Assembly: GCA_019914945.1 (NCBI GenBank)
Contig: CM034108.1
Coordinates: 8,070,001 to 8,134,000, forward strand
Origin: Typha latifolia
Taxonomy: Eukaryota; Streptophyta; Magnoliopsida; Poales; Typhaceae
Length of the DNA stretch: 64,000 nucleotides
Reading direction: 5' to 3'
This document shows, in pieces, positions 45,166 through 55,861 of the stretch; position 1 is the stretch's first letter; each line of letters begins with the position of its first letter. The translations under genes and the position numbers were made by a program. A model generated the notes under the pieces. That model worked only from the letters and a program-made list of their open reading frames with translations. It was not told the origin of the DNA and did not search any database.

Positions 45166-46821
45166 CAGTCGAGCTTGGATACTTGCACTCCAACTAGTCC
45201 AAGGTGAAATTCGGGTCCATCTACATTGAGTCCACTTGGTCTCGGGTGATCGAACCAATTGACTCAATGTCAGTTCAGCAATAGAAATCTGGTGCATCCG
45301 ATTGCGCTCGGGAGGTCGAGTTAGATGCAGTTGGTGTATCCAGATTAGGTTCTCCGAGTGACTCAAGTTAGGTTCAGCTAGCCAAACTGATTGTTGGTTG
45401 TGCTCATAATCATTCTGCCCACTCCATGGATTAGGATTTGAGTCAAATGTATCCTAGTATAAGCAAACTCGTCTTAAGTCAAGTAGAGGGTTTCTGATCA
45501 TGTCCCTTATTTGACTTAACTGAGTCCCAAAGTCCAGAGATGACTCCCACTTGACTTGACCCCTTTGGCTCTTAGGTCCAACCCAACTAATGTCTAGCAA
45601 TTCCACCTGGTCAAGCCCAACAATGTAGCCTTCTTGAAATTCTAACCACTTAGAGTCTTCAAAAAAATTTGAAATCCCTAATCTTTCTCTCTTAATTCCA
45701 TCTCCATCCGCCATTGCCATAGGAGTTGCCTTAGCACGTGGCAGCCTTGGCTGAGTAGTGACCACCTCTAGTAGTTGCTTAAGTAGGGTTCCCGACGGTG
45801 TGGCAGTAGTCGGCGGCGATAGAAGGCCGAAGTTGGCCCAAAAAATAAAATCTTCAGGTCCTTCTCTGTCCCGTTGCAGCCATGGCAAGGAGCCTTTGGT
45901 CATCCGGAATACTAAAATAGTTGCTAGTGAGGCCCCTCTTGGGGTGGCGACGGTTGACTGCTGTGGAAGGCTGAGGTTGACAAAAACTAAATCTTCATCT
46001 CCTTCTTCTTCATTTTGTCGTAGCCATGGCAGGGAGCTTTTGACCATTGGGGTGAGAAAAGCATTAGCCCACAAGGTCTTTACGAGGCTGTCAGAGGCTG
46101 GTGCCGTCGTGGTTGGAAGATTGTGGCCTTCTCCTTCGAGTTGTAGCTCGGTGGAAAGCTGCAACGTTATCGCCGGTGATGGCGCTATCGCGGTCGACTT
46201 TCGATTGACCGAGGAGAAAGGTGGAAGGTCATTAGAGGCCATACATGATTTCTTCATAGTTGCTGACTCGCTGTGGTTGCAAATGAAGGTGGTGTTAGGC
46301 GGCCCAAGTGCTGGAACTTGCGAATTTGGATCATCTCCCTCACCACTGATGAGGATTCCTGATGAGGAATATCCAGCGGCCACGTGTGGTCTTCCTCCAT
46401 TCAACAGTGGTTCGCACGGTTGTTGACTCGTCGAAGAACTCCGTTCTGATGTCAAAAGAACATTTCCAACCGTTGAGCTTGCCGAAGGAAACTGCTGCCT
46501 TGAAGCTAGACTCCTCGCCGTTTCTGCAGGGATCGGGAATGGTGCAGCCAGCCCTTCACAGTTTGTTGACGAGGTCTCCGGTGCATGGGAAGATGTGGAG
46601 GTTCCGAGGGCTGCTACAATGGTCGAGGATCCCATTGTAGCGGACAGCCGTTCGTTGCGGCTAACCATGGGTCGAGGTGTAGAAGCTCGATCTTGCCTGA
46701 TAGCCGAACTCTCCCCTACTTTTGTGATGAACGGGGAGGCCGTGGAGGATGTTGGGTACGTTGCAGAGGGTTCCCCATGCTGCCTTGTGATTGCCCTGCT
46801 TGTTGAAGAAGGTTTTGGCCA
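45166..46821 (-). other. Foreign 1.65-kb segment captured in gypsy D
   Basis: This segment has no counterpart in A1, B, C or E. On its right it joins gag after MEMLREIRA and on its left it joins the integrase before EAVYGCT. On the minus strand it is open for almost its full length. A second, shorter open frame lies on the plus strand (45758-46426). It is less AT-rich than the spacers nearby. The most economical reading is a captured host gene fragment, but I do not recognise the source. Confidence 0.6.
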
Positions 46822-47046
46822 CGCCCGAATTTCCCGCAGCATCTCCATCATCATTTGATTATTGATGGCCATCTGCTTGGAAATAGACCCCAACACGGCT
46901 TGAATGCTAGGTTCTTCCGTATTCTGATTAGATCGGGCGGTTCCACGGGTGATTAGCCGGACGAGGGAGGTTAGAAGCGGCGTCGCCGGGGATTGAGAGA
47001 ACGGGAGCGAAGAAGACGAAGGAAGCAAGGCAAAACTCAATCTCAA
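45454..47046 (-). CDS. Gag-start fused to captured sequence (530 aa), unknown
   Basis: The uninterrupted frame begins in LTR-derived sequence (MRLSFALLPSSSSLPFSQ). It passes through gag (RSNQNTEEPSIQAVLGSISK, MMMEMLREIRA) and then through about 450 residues unlike any retroelement protein. These are Ser/Thr/Pro-rich, with a repeated block: SSLPWLRQNEEEGDEDLVF and GSLPWLQRDREGPEDFIF, each followed after about ten residues by ATPRG or ATPSG. The C-terminal part is less simple (WLEFQEGYIVGLDQVELL). A TAG at 45454 ends it; beyond the stop the same frame stays open to the integrase. No known domain is recognised. The natural gag ATG is lost, so translation is uncertain. Confidence 0.5.
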   Translation of the reverse strand: MRLSFALLPSSSSLPFSQSPATPLLTSLVRLITRGTARSNQNTEEPSIQAVLGSISKQMAINNQMMMEMLREIRAWPKPSSTSRAITRQHGEPSATYPTSSTASPFITKVGESSAIRQDRASTPRPMVSRNERLSATMGSSTIVAALGTSTSSHAPETSSTNCEGLAAPFPIPAETARSLASRQQFPSASSTVGNVLLTSERSSSTSQQPCEPLLNGGRPHVAAGYSSSGILISGEGDDPNSQVPALGPPNTTFICNHSESATMKKSCMASNDLPPFSSVNRKSTAIAPSPAITLQLSTELQLEGEGHNLPTTTAPASDSLVKTLWANAFLTPMVKSSLPWLRQNEEEGDEDLVFVNLSLPQQSTVATPRGASLATILVFRMTKGSLPWLQRDREGPEDFIFWANFGLLSPPTTATPSGTLLKQLLEVVTTQPRLPRAKATPMAMADGDGIKRERLGISNFFEDSKWLEFQEGYIVGLDQVELLDISWVGPKSQRGQVKWESSLDFGTQLSQIRDMIRNPLLDLRRVCLY

Positions 47047-47490
47047 TAATCAATAATAATCTTGGTTGCCCTACACATCCTTTTATAGGCTAACTAACAA
47101 CTCACATTAACCCTAAAACACAATTTTCGCCGACCGCGTTCGAACTCGCCTGACCGCGTTCGAACGCACCGAATTAGCTCTTCTGGATTTGTGAACGCGA
47201 TGCAGACGTTCGAACGCGTGATCGAACGCGCTTGTCGGTATTTGCGAACGCGATGCAGGCGTTCGCAGTGCGTTCGAACGCACAGTACATTCTCTTCACC
47301 ACGTTCACAACTCCGTTCACAAACCGCGTTCGAACTCACTCCACCCGCGTTCGAACTCACTCCACCCGCGTTCGAACGCGACTTACAGAAAACTTATTTT
47401 AATGAAAATTAAACACTAAAACATGAAGCAAAAACACTCCTAAAGTGAATCCATGCTCGAGACGACGTCGGTGAAGTCCGAATCGTATCA
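46948..47490 (-). repeat. 5' LTR of gypsy D, 3'-truncated
   Basis: Keeps U3 with the GAACGC array (47135-47385), the TATA region and the start of U5. It then joins gag at GGGTG, a short identity shared by both partners, suggesting a microhomology deletion that removed about 400 bp of LTR, the PBS and the gag start. Confidence 0.88.
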
Positions 47491-47495
47491 CTCAT

Positions 47496-48340
47496 AAATG
47501 ATGGCCTCTACTACAAATGTATGTCTTGGTATTCTTTGACGACATTTTGGTGTATAGCAGGACTGAATTGGAGCATTGGTGGCATTTGGAGGATGTGCCG
47601 AATTTGTTAAAGCAAAACTAGTTGAAGATCAAAAAGTCCAAGTGCCTATAGGGAGTACCACAAGTGGAGTATTTAGGCCACATCATCTCAGCCGAAGGTG
47701 TAGTGGCGGATCCTCAAAATGTGGCATGCATGACCGCTTGGCCTATTCCTACCTCCACCATAGGATTTTAAGGACTTTTGGAGCTGACCGGATATTATCG
47801 CTGCTTCATCGCCAGGTATGGAAAGATCACTGCTCCTCTCATTTCTTTGTTGAAGAAGGACTCTTTTAGATGGACGGATGAAGCCACTACAGCTTTTGAA
47901 AAAGTAAAAACATTAATAACAACGACACCCGTTCTAGCTCTACTAGACTTCACCAAAGAGTTCATTGTGGAATGTGATGCATCGGGAGTTGGCATAGGAG
48001 CTGTACTAATGCAAGGAGGACGTCCCATAGCCATCCTTAGCAAGGCTTTATCACAAAAATCCCAGCAATTATCGACCTACGAGAAAGAGATGTTGGCAAT
48101 TATGCATGGGGTGACAAAGTGGAGGCCTTATTTGATCGGTAGGCAATTCATTATCTGAACTGATCAAAGGAGCCTTCCATACTTTATGGGACAATGTATA
48201 TACACACTCTGGCATAGCAGAGATGGGTCACAAAATTGCTGGGATATAATTATGAAATTTATTACAAGATGGGAACGGAAAATAGAGCGGCGGATGCATT
48301 ATCACGCCAACTCGATACCACCGAGCTTGCAGCCTATTCT
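47496..48340 (+). pseudogene. pol: Gypsy E second half of RT and RNase H
   Basis: The RT catalytic box is intact: YVLVFFDDILVYSRTELEHW. It continues with [34 protein letters not shown] and FRWTDEATTAF. RNase H has FIVECDASGVGIGAVLMQ, LSTYEKEMLAIMHGV, WRPYLIGRQFII and GTENRAADALSRQ. Several stops and one-base shifts occur. This is the only RT/RNase H of the gypsy group in the window. Confidence 0.9.
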
Positions 48341-49219
48341 TCTCCTACCTTTCCCTTCCTTGACGAGCTGAGGTATGCATGTACATGTCACCCAGATGTT
48401 TTGAGATTGTTGCAGGAGGTGTTAGATGATCTGGAGCGCCATCTAGAGTTGGAGAATCGAGACGGTTTGCTGCTGGACCGTGGATGCATTCGGGTGCCCA
48501 CAAATGATGGATTGTTGTAGAAATTGTTGGAGCACTTCCACCAAACTCTAGAGGTTGGTCATGAGGGTGTCTTGAGGACTTATAGGAGGATCTCTTAGAG
48601 TTGCATGTGGCCAGGATTGAGGCAAGATGTGAGGAGTTTTGTTCGTGCTTGCGAAGTCTGTCAAAGGGCTAAGGCAACCACATTGAAACCGGCCGAATTG
48701 CTACAGTCTTTACCTATACTGGACTGTGTTTGGAAAGATATTTCTATGATGGATTTCATAGAGGGTCTTCCGCTGGTATGTGGTTATTCCATTATCTTAG
48801 TGGTCGTTGATAGATTGAGCAAGTATGCACACTTTTCAGCATTGTCACATCCATTTTTAGCCAAGTCAATGGCTGAAATTTTTGTTAGAGATGTTGCTCG
48901 GTTATATGGCATGCCACGCACAATTATCTCGAATCATGATCGTGTATTTATGAGCAACTTTTGGATTGAGTTTTTTAGATTGTAGGGGACTCGATTGAAC
49001 TTCAGTTCAGCCTACCATCCATAGACGGACGGCCAAACTGACATGGTCAATCGAGGCATTAAGCAGTACTTGATGTGCTTTGTTGGAGAGATGCTGAGAC
49101 GATGGTTAGAGTTGTTACCATGAGCGGAGTGGTCTTACAACACCGCCTACCATAGTAGCATTGACATGACTCTATTTGAGGCGGTGTATGGATGCTCGGC
49201 TCCGACATTACGTGCTTAT
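48341..49219 (+). pseudogene. pol: Gypsy E integrase, first copy
   Basis: Contains AYSSPTFPFLDELRYA, the zinc finger (LEHFHQ, VGHEGVLRTY, CEVCQ), MMDFIEGLPL, VVDRLSKYAHF, GMPRTIISNHDRVF (SDRD changed to SNHD) and TDGQTDMVNRG (Glu of DDE changed to Asp). It stops at VYGCSAPTLRAY where the X LTR sequence begins at 49220. Confidence 0.88.
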
Positions 49220-51965
49220 TATAACGCCCCCGCCCGGCACGAGCACGTGCATGCCCACGCGCCCACACAGCACGCGCAGTGCACGTGACAAGACGGACGG
49301 AGCCCATCACGCACAAATACTCCTATGCACGTATAATCATAACATCATGAAATAAAACCTGCTAACCTATCCATGATCACATAATCCATCACTAAATAAA
49401 TCATACTATTAACCAAATTAACTTGTTAAGATAAGAATATCCAAGTCCATAATAATATACACTGGACCACTACGTAATATCACAGGACCCACACAGGCCA
49501 CAACAAACTATCAAGATACAACTAAAACAACTAATACAAGAATACACTATGATTTGACCTATATTATATAAATCATCGTCTTATACAAAAGAGTACAACT
49601 ATCAAATACTAGTACAACTCAATTTCTATATAAACTATCATCTATACCATCTCGCATCTATAGCTCATCTCATCATCGCTCTAAAATATCTTCTCAAAAT
49701 ATCTCAAATCGCTCTCACGTATCACATATCTAAGGAGGTTAGAAAAGAAATAAAGAGAGAGTCATGAGCAAAAGACTTAGTGAATAGACCTAACCCCAAA
49801 TCAGTGATGCCAAACAAAATGTAAATCATGTACTGGATAATATAAATCAGAAAGAGCATCATGTCATGAATGAATATATGAATGTATGATCAATAATACA
49901 TAAATAAAAAGTAGATAGCATGTCATAACCGATAAATCGTATAATCCTCAACAATGAATAAACAAATCTTCATGCCATACTATCATCATAACTCTCTCAA
50001 ATATGACACATGATGTATGCCGACCATGACGATGCTATGATATCAAATGCAACCATATATGATGTATATTGACAACTCGATAATTAGATAATCAGATGAT
50101 AATAAAATTATATGTATTTTTCAACATCTCAGTTATCAATGTCCGCTGTATATGTCATCATCATAGTAGACCACTATGCACAGTCAACACCCGGTGCCCG
50201 GTCTCAACATCATGCTTGAAGGCTCAGAGCATACTCTACCATCCGCAAGGAGTATCTCAAATATAACCATACCCTACCATCCGCTAAGGGTATCAACATC
50301 CATATAAATTGGGCACCCTTCTAGCTAATAAAAATCTCGTGAGGATAACTCACCACATATGCCTTGGCAAATAACATGTGTCCAAATGTCTGCTGCGCAC
50401 GCAGACTAACGACCTCGGACATAAGGCCACAAGATCGCGATTATGTTGAGCGATCAATCATCCACCAAGCGCGTCCTAACCCTCGCGCCCACTCGTGTAT
50501 CCTCACGCTTTCTATCAACTATCCTATCAATCACATTTTATGCTTTCCTTCTAAATGACAAATCATATGCATATATCCAGTATGATAACAAGTCAATGCA
50601 TAAAAGAAATTTTGGTGGAACAGAAATTCAAGAGAAAATGATGCAATGTAGTCTCCAACCATGTAGTCAACACATGCATACTCATGCTACAGATCAACCA
50701 GACAAAACATTATAATAATATAATCATCTCTATATATCGCCAATGTACTCATATTGAAGATCAGCCTAATTAGATGCATGATAAAATATGCTAGACTGTA
50801 ATCATCTTTGGATAAAGTCATATAATCATGCTAGAGGCTAAAACATGCAAGTACATAATATATAATATATCCTAATTTGAGAAAGGCGTCTAGGAGATAA
50901 GACTACTGACAGTCTGATCAGAAGATACGAACCATGCATCTCTCATGTCTGTCAATCCATCATCAACTTATCATCAGGGTCCACGGGGTCTTACATAAGG
51001 GGGTTCGGATCTAAAACTATTTATGTAATATAAAGTTAGTTATTTATCCAATTGGGATTTGATTGTGTAACATATGATAATTTATTAGGTTTAAAATATC
51101 TTCTTTTATTTTTATTGAATAATTTGATCTATATCATATATCTAATTATAATAATATTAATATGTTATTATTCTAATTGTATATTTATTTATAAAACCAT
51201 AGTTTGCTAATTATATATTAAGTATATAATAGTCAATCTCTTTTGATTATAAAAAACATAAAAGAGCTACATGTACAATAATATAATTTAAAATACAAGC
51301 ACCTTTATTATATAATATTATATAATTATACTTTAATTATTTTGTCACTAGTACCCTTACTAAACAGTAAGCCTACTATTATATTACATGCATAATAATG
51401 TATAATAAGTTGTACATATATATATATATATACCTAATTATAAAGACATGTATTAATCTAACAAAGATTTATGAAGTTAAAAATATATTTATGTAAAAAT
51501 ATTTATAATTATAATTAACTGAAATTACACTAATTACACATATCTAATAACCATGTTACTAAATATATCTATTCTTGAAAAATTAAACTAAAAATCTAAT
51601 TTAGATTAACTAAATAACATAATTAATTTAGACGTGTTTTATTGCTAGAGAAGGTAAAATGAAGAGAGGAAAAAGAAGTAGGAAAAGAAGAAGAAGAAGG
51701 AGAAGAAGAAGAAGAAGAAGAAGAAGAAGAAGAAGAAGAAGAAGGAGAGAGAGAGAGGTGATTGAGAGAGAGAGAGTTTGAAGGAAGGAGGAGAGAGAGA
51801 GATCGAAAGAGAGAATGGGGACAAGAAAAAGATAGAGAGAGAGGCGGTTGGGAGGGATGCTCCAGCGGCAGCAGCGGTGCCGGCCTCGGCGAGAGAGAGA
51901 GAGAGAGAGAGACCGAGAGAGAGACCGAGAGAAAGAGAGATATAGAGGGAGAAAGAGAGTTATCT
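49220..51965 (-). repeat. X LTR copy on the minus strand, truncated
   Basis: Starts TATAACGCCCCCGCCCGG (complement of the X 3' end) and mirrors 24872 back to about 18000. It ends in GA-rich tracts (51895-51960) without the first 200 bases or so of the LTR. It includes the (GAA)n run at 51700-51742 and the antisense-ORF region, here on the plus strand at 50443-50715. Confidence 0.85.
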
Positions 51966-54184
51966 AGCCTATTCTTCTCCTGTCTTTCCCTTCCTTGACG
52001 AGCTGAGGTATGCATGTGGTACGATCCTTCCTCGGCTATAGGCTCTGATACCAGCTTGTTACGATCCTTCCTCGGCTATAGGCTCTGATACCAGCTTGAT
52101 ACGAACCCTCTTTTGGTGCTATGGCTCTGATACCAGATTGTTACGATCTTGCACGGAACTTTAAGATAAGATCCCGAAATATCCCGCCGTTGGATCACTG
52201 TGAAATTTTGATATGTTGTAGGCCCGGAAAAGAGCTTTCCAACGGATCTAGTTTCAGGCGAATCGGAGTTGGGGATCTCGAGATATCGTTCGTTTAGTGG
52301 ACGAACATCAGGATACTCTGTTTTTGGATTCCGTGGATGAAGGCACGAAATCCTGGGTAATGGTGGATTGTGGAGGGCCGGTGTTGATGGGGTGGCACCG
52401 GTGTAAAAGTGATGGTGGAAGGGTTATGGATGATGGAAAAGTTAGGGATAGCGATGGATAAATTGGAAGAAGGGGGAGAAGAGGGCCACTCCTAAGGGAC
52501 TAGGGTGATTGGCCTGTCGAGGGAGATTAGAAGCGGCGTCGCCGGGGAGATTGAGGGAACGGGAGCGAAGAAGATGAAGGAGGCAAGGCAAACTCAATTC
52601 TCAATATTCAATCCTAATTTTGGTTGCCCTACACATACTTTTATAGGCTAACCAACAACTCAATCTTATCCTAAAACACAATCTTATCCTAAAACCCAAT
52701 CTTATCCTAAAACACAATCTTATCCTAAAACTCAATCTTATCCTAAAACACAATCTTATCGTAAAACTCAATCTTATCCTAAAACTCAATCTTATCCTAA
52801 GGTAAATCCAAGCTCGAGACGACGTCGGTGAAGTCCGAATCGTATCAGCATGTACATCTGACCCTAATATTTTGAGATTGTTGTAGGAGGTGATGTTGAT
52901 CCGGAGAGCCATCCATAGTCGGAAAATCGAGGCGGTTTGCTCCTGGACCGCAGATGCATTCGAGTGCCCACAGATGATGAATTGCGGTAGAAATTGTTGG
53001 AGCACTTCCATCATACTCCAGAGGCTAGTCATGAGGGTGTCTTGAGGACTTATAGGAGGATATCTCAGTGTTACACATGGCCAGGATTGAGGCGGGATGT
53101 GAGGAGTTTTGTTCGTGCTTGCGAAGTCTGTCAAAGGGCTATGGCAACCACATTGAAACCGGCCGGATTACTACAACCTTTACCTATACCAGACCGTGCT
53201 TGGGAAGACATTTCTATTGATTTCATAGAGGGTCTTCCGCTGGTACGTGTAGTGGTTGATAGATTGAGCAAGTATGCGCATTTTCGACATTGTGACATCT
53301 ATTTTCAACCAAGTCGCCACGCATGATTATGTCATATCGTGATCGTGTATTTATGAATGACTTTTGGACTGAGTTTTCAGATTGCAGGGGACTCGATTGA
53401 ACTTTAGTTCGGCCTACCATCTGCAGACGGACGGCCAAATCGAGGTGGTCAATCGAGGTATTGAGTAGTACTTCAGGTGCTTTGTCAGAGAGATGCCGAG
53501 ACGATGGTTGGAGTTCTTACCATGGGCGGAGTGGTCCTACAACACTGCCTACCACAGCAGCATTGGCATGACTCCATTTGAGGTGGTGTATGGATGCACG
53601 GCTTCGATGTTACGCGCTTATAACCTAGTTGCATCTGTAGATCATACGGAGGTGAACTTAGCTTTGATGGATAGAGACACCACATTGAGGAGATTGCGTG
53701 CTCATCTTAAACTTCCTCAAAACTGCATGAAGCAAATTTAGGATCGTAGCCATAGGGAGTAGGAGTTTGATATCGGCAGTTGGGTGTTTGTGATGGTGCA
53801 ACTTGTATCGACAGTGACCTTATGTCCGATGCGAAACTAAAAGTTAGCACATCGCTACCTTGGTCCGTTTTGGGTTTTGGAGCATATTGGTCTGATTGCA
53901 TATCGTTTGGGGCTGCCGGAGGGGTCGAGAGTGCATCCTGTTTTTCATGTTTCATTGTTGAGAGAGCGCATTGTATATCATGAGATTATTGGATTGATTC
54001 TACCGAAGCCATTGGAGGAGATAGAGATTGTAAAGCCAGTTTGAATACTTGCTAGACACCGATGACGACATGGTACCAGATTGGAGATGGAGATTCTAGT
54101 TGAGTGGCTTGGCAAGTCATCTGGTGAGGCGACATGGGAGTTGGAGACTGATATCTTGGAGCGTTTCCCCGACTTTTCACCTTG
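51966..54184 (+). pseudogene. pol: Gypsy E integrase and chromodomain, second copy
   Basis: Begins at AGCCTATTCTTCTCCTG, homologous to 48330, and is interrupted by the solo LTR at 52017-52847. It contains [64 protein letters not shown] and, at the end, ILVEWLGKSSGEATWELE followed by RFPDFSP and a TGA (54182). The segment between 53280 and 53400 is partly deleted. It diverges from the first copy, so it is not a fresh tandem duplication. Confidence 0.85.
52017..52847 (-). mobile_element. Solo LTR of B type (831 bp)
   Basis: Perfect TSD GCATG (52012-52016 and 52848-52852). It equals the 791-bp B LTR plus one extra 40-bp unit at the 3' end. PBS-like copies (minus) lie at 52041-52053, 52081-52093 and 52123-52135. 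It has the same eight 18-bp repeats (52657-52800). No interior remains, as expected from LTR-LTR recombination. Confidence 0.95.
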
Positions 54185-54212
54185 AGGGCAAGGTGGGGAA
54201 AGCGTTGTGGGC

Positions 54213-55001
54213 TGATACACTTAGTTAGGGACTTTTCTTATTGCTTTAGGTTTTTATTTTCATTAAAATAAAATTTCTTTAGGTCACGTTCGAACGTAGG
54301 AAGGGTCGCATTCGAACGCCCTTGCGAACGCCTATATCAGGTTCACAAATACAGAGAATGCATATTGTGTGTTCGAATGCGGTCGGGCGAGTTCGAACGC
54401 CTGCATTGCATTCGCACATACAGAGAACGTCTTTTGGTGCGTTCGAACGCGATCGATAGAAAAGTTTTAGAATTAGGGTTTTATATTTTGTTTTACGACT
54501 TGTTGGCTAGCCTCTACATATATGTGGATGGCAGCCAACTTCATTATCTTGCCTCCTATGTTCTCTCTAGACTTCTCCCTCCTCCCTCTTCACTATCCTT
54601 CCACCTCTACAGGTGGCAAGGTTTCTCCTATCTTCTAATCCCCTCAACTCTTGAGCCACCTCTTTTCTTTGGGATCTCGACCACTTCGTTCCCTTCGTCT
54701 ATATCCCTAAATGACATCCACAATCCACATTCACCTCCATACCCATCCATAACCCTAATATCCACTCCACCCGTCACCACCACCATCACCCACGTTATTA
54801 CGTGTTTTCGTCCCATCTACAGTTCGAATCTATGAAGGACATAAATACGAAAGTTGTAGATCAAGAAGTTACAAATCTAATCCAGTTGGTTTCGTAATTT
54901 TATAACTATTGGAGAATATTTGACAAATATGTTCCTATAGTTTTGTGGACTGATTCCTATAATACATTCAAATCTTGAAGGAATCATTGCGTAGCCTATC
55001 T
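54213..55001 (+). repeat. Right LTR of gypsy E
   Basis: Starts TGATACACTTAG after a purine-rich PPT (GAGGGCAAGGTGGGGAAAG). It holds a GAACGC-type array (54286-54460) and a C/T-rich U5. The 3' end is uncertain because GGTATCTGAGC and TGGTATCAGAGC follow within 70 bp. Confidence 0.8.
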
Positions 55002-55069
55002 TTGGTTCGAGAACTTATCAAATTGGTATCTGAGCTTATCATTGGTATCAGAGCTTATCTTTGCACTTT

Positions 55070-55861
55070 CTGGATTCAAATCCATGGGCTTCCTTTGGAT
55101 TACATGTCGATCTCCTTAGCTAAGCTCATTGTTGCTCAGATCAACCTTTGAAGCGACAATAATCCTAATGATCTTTCTTCTTGGACGAAGTTCATAAGTG
55201 TTCACATTGTGGCTTATATTACCAAACTTCTTGTTGGAACTATGTTAACTAAAATGATTAATGGTGTCGAGACCACTATTTCTCTAAGGTATGAGCGGCT
55301 ATAGCATTTATGTACTTTCTATGGACATATTGGACATGCCTTTGTAAACTGTAGCTCTAGACCTCTCAGCTTCACTGCAGTCAGGCAACTGCTTCCGTTT
55401 CACTAGATCGGAGAAGGGAGGGTCCTTCTCTCGCTTCAATCCCTATTAAAGCAATGGGGTCATTATCGGAGCTCTCTTCTAGTCTCGTCTCTATTCCTGT
55501 TGATTTTGTGGCTTCTCACATCTCGTCTACTCTGAAGGTCACTACTTCTTCTCTAGATAAAATGGATAATACATCATTATTTTTGCAGTCGATGCTTGTT
55601 TCCGATCTCGGAGTATCTCAGGTTGTTGCCAAGGATGTTACAAAAGAGCTCATACCGATATTGCCTTTACTAGCTCCTCCACCATCAGATATGCAGCTTT
55701 AATGTCCGCCTGGCAAACATATCTCCCAATTCTAAAGGAAAATGGAAAGTTCCCCCTCAGCATGACAGATGCTCTTCCTCCCCTGTCAAGCCATTGAAAA
55801 CCATTATGAAGCACAATCGAGTTAGAAGTGCGGTAAGGCGATGCTTGCCACACGATCAAAG
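55070..55861 (+). pseudogene. LINE-2 ORF1, fragment
   Basis: Readable pieces are WIQIHGLPLDYMSISLAKL (DUF4283-type), a stop, then LRYERL and CTFYGHIGHAFVNC (zinc knuckle). A Ser/Leu-rich frame at 55454-55702 follows. The 5' start of the LINE is missing because gypsy E LTR sequence abuts it. Confidence 0.65.

Larger units (their letters stand above)
43575..47490 (-). mobile_element. Gypsy D: RT-less element carrying foreign sequence
   Basis: Perfect TSD CTCAT (43570-43574 and 47491-47495), inside the RT of gypsy E. The left LTR (3' LTR on minus) is 43575-44515 and the right LTR about 46948-47490. The interior has only the first part of gag, about 1.65 kb of unrelated sequence, and the integrase tail with chromodomain. 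The PBS and the 3' part of the 5' LTR are deleted. Confidence 0.92.
40517..55001 (+). mobile_element. Gypsy E: RT-containing chromovirus, multiply interrupted
   Basis: Gag, protease, RT, RNase H, integrase and chromodomain can be followed in order from 41309 to 54184, with LTRs on both sides. It is interrupted by gypsy D (43575-47490), by an inverted X LTR (49220-51965) and by a B-type solo LTR (52017-52847). The integrase region is present twice (48340-49219 and 51966-53750). The right half may therefore come from a second copy. Confidence 0.8.

Noticed and set aside
45758..46426. 222-residue plus-strand ORF in the captured segment as the main gene
   Set aside because: The minus frame is longer, in frame with gag and carries the clearer internal repeat. 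I keep the plus frame only as an alternative.
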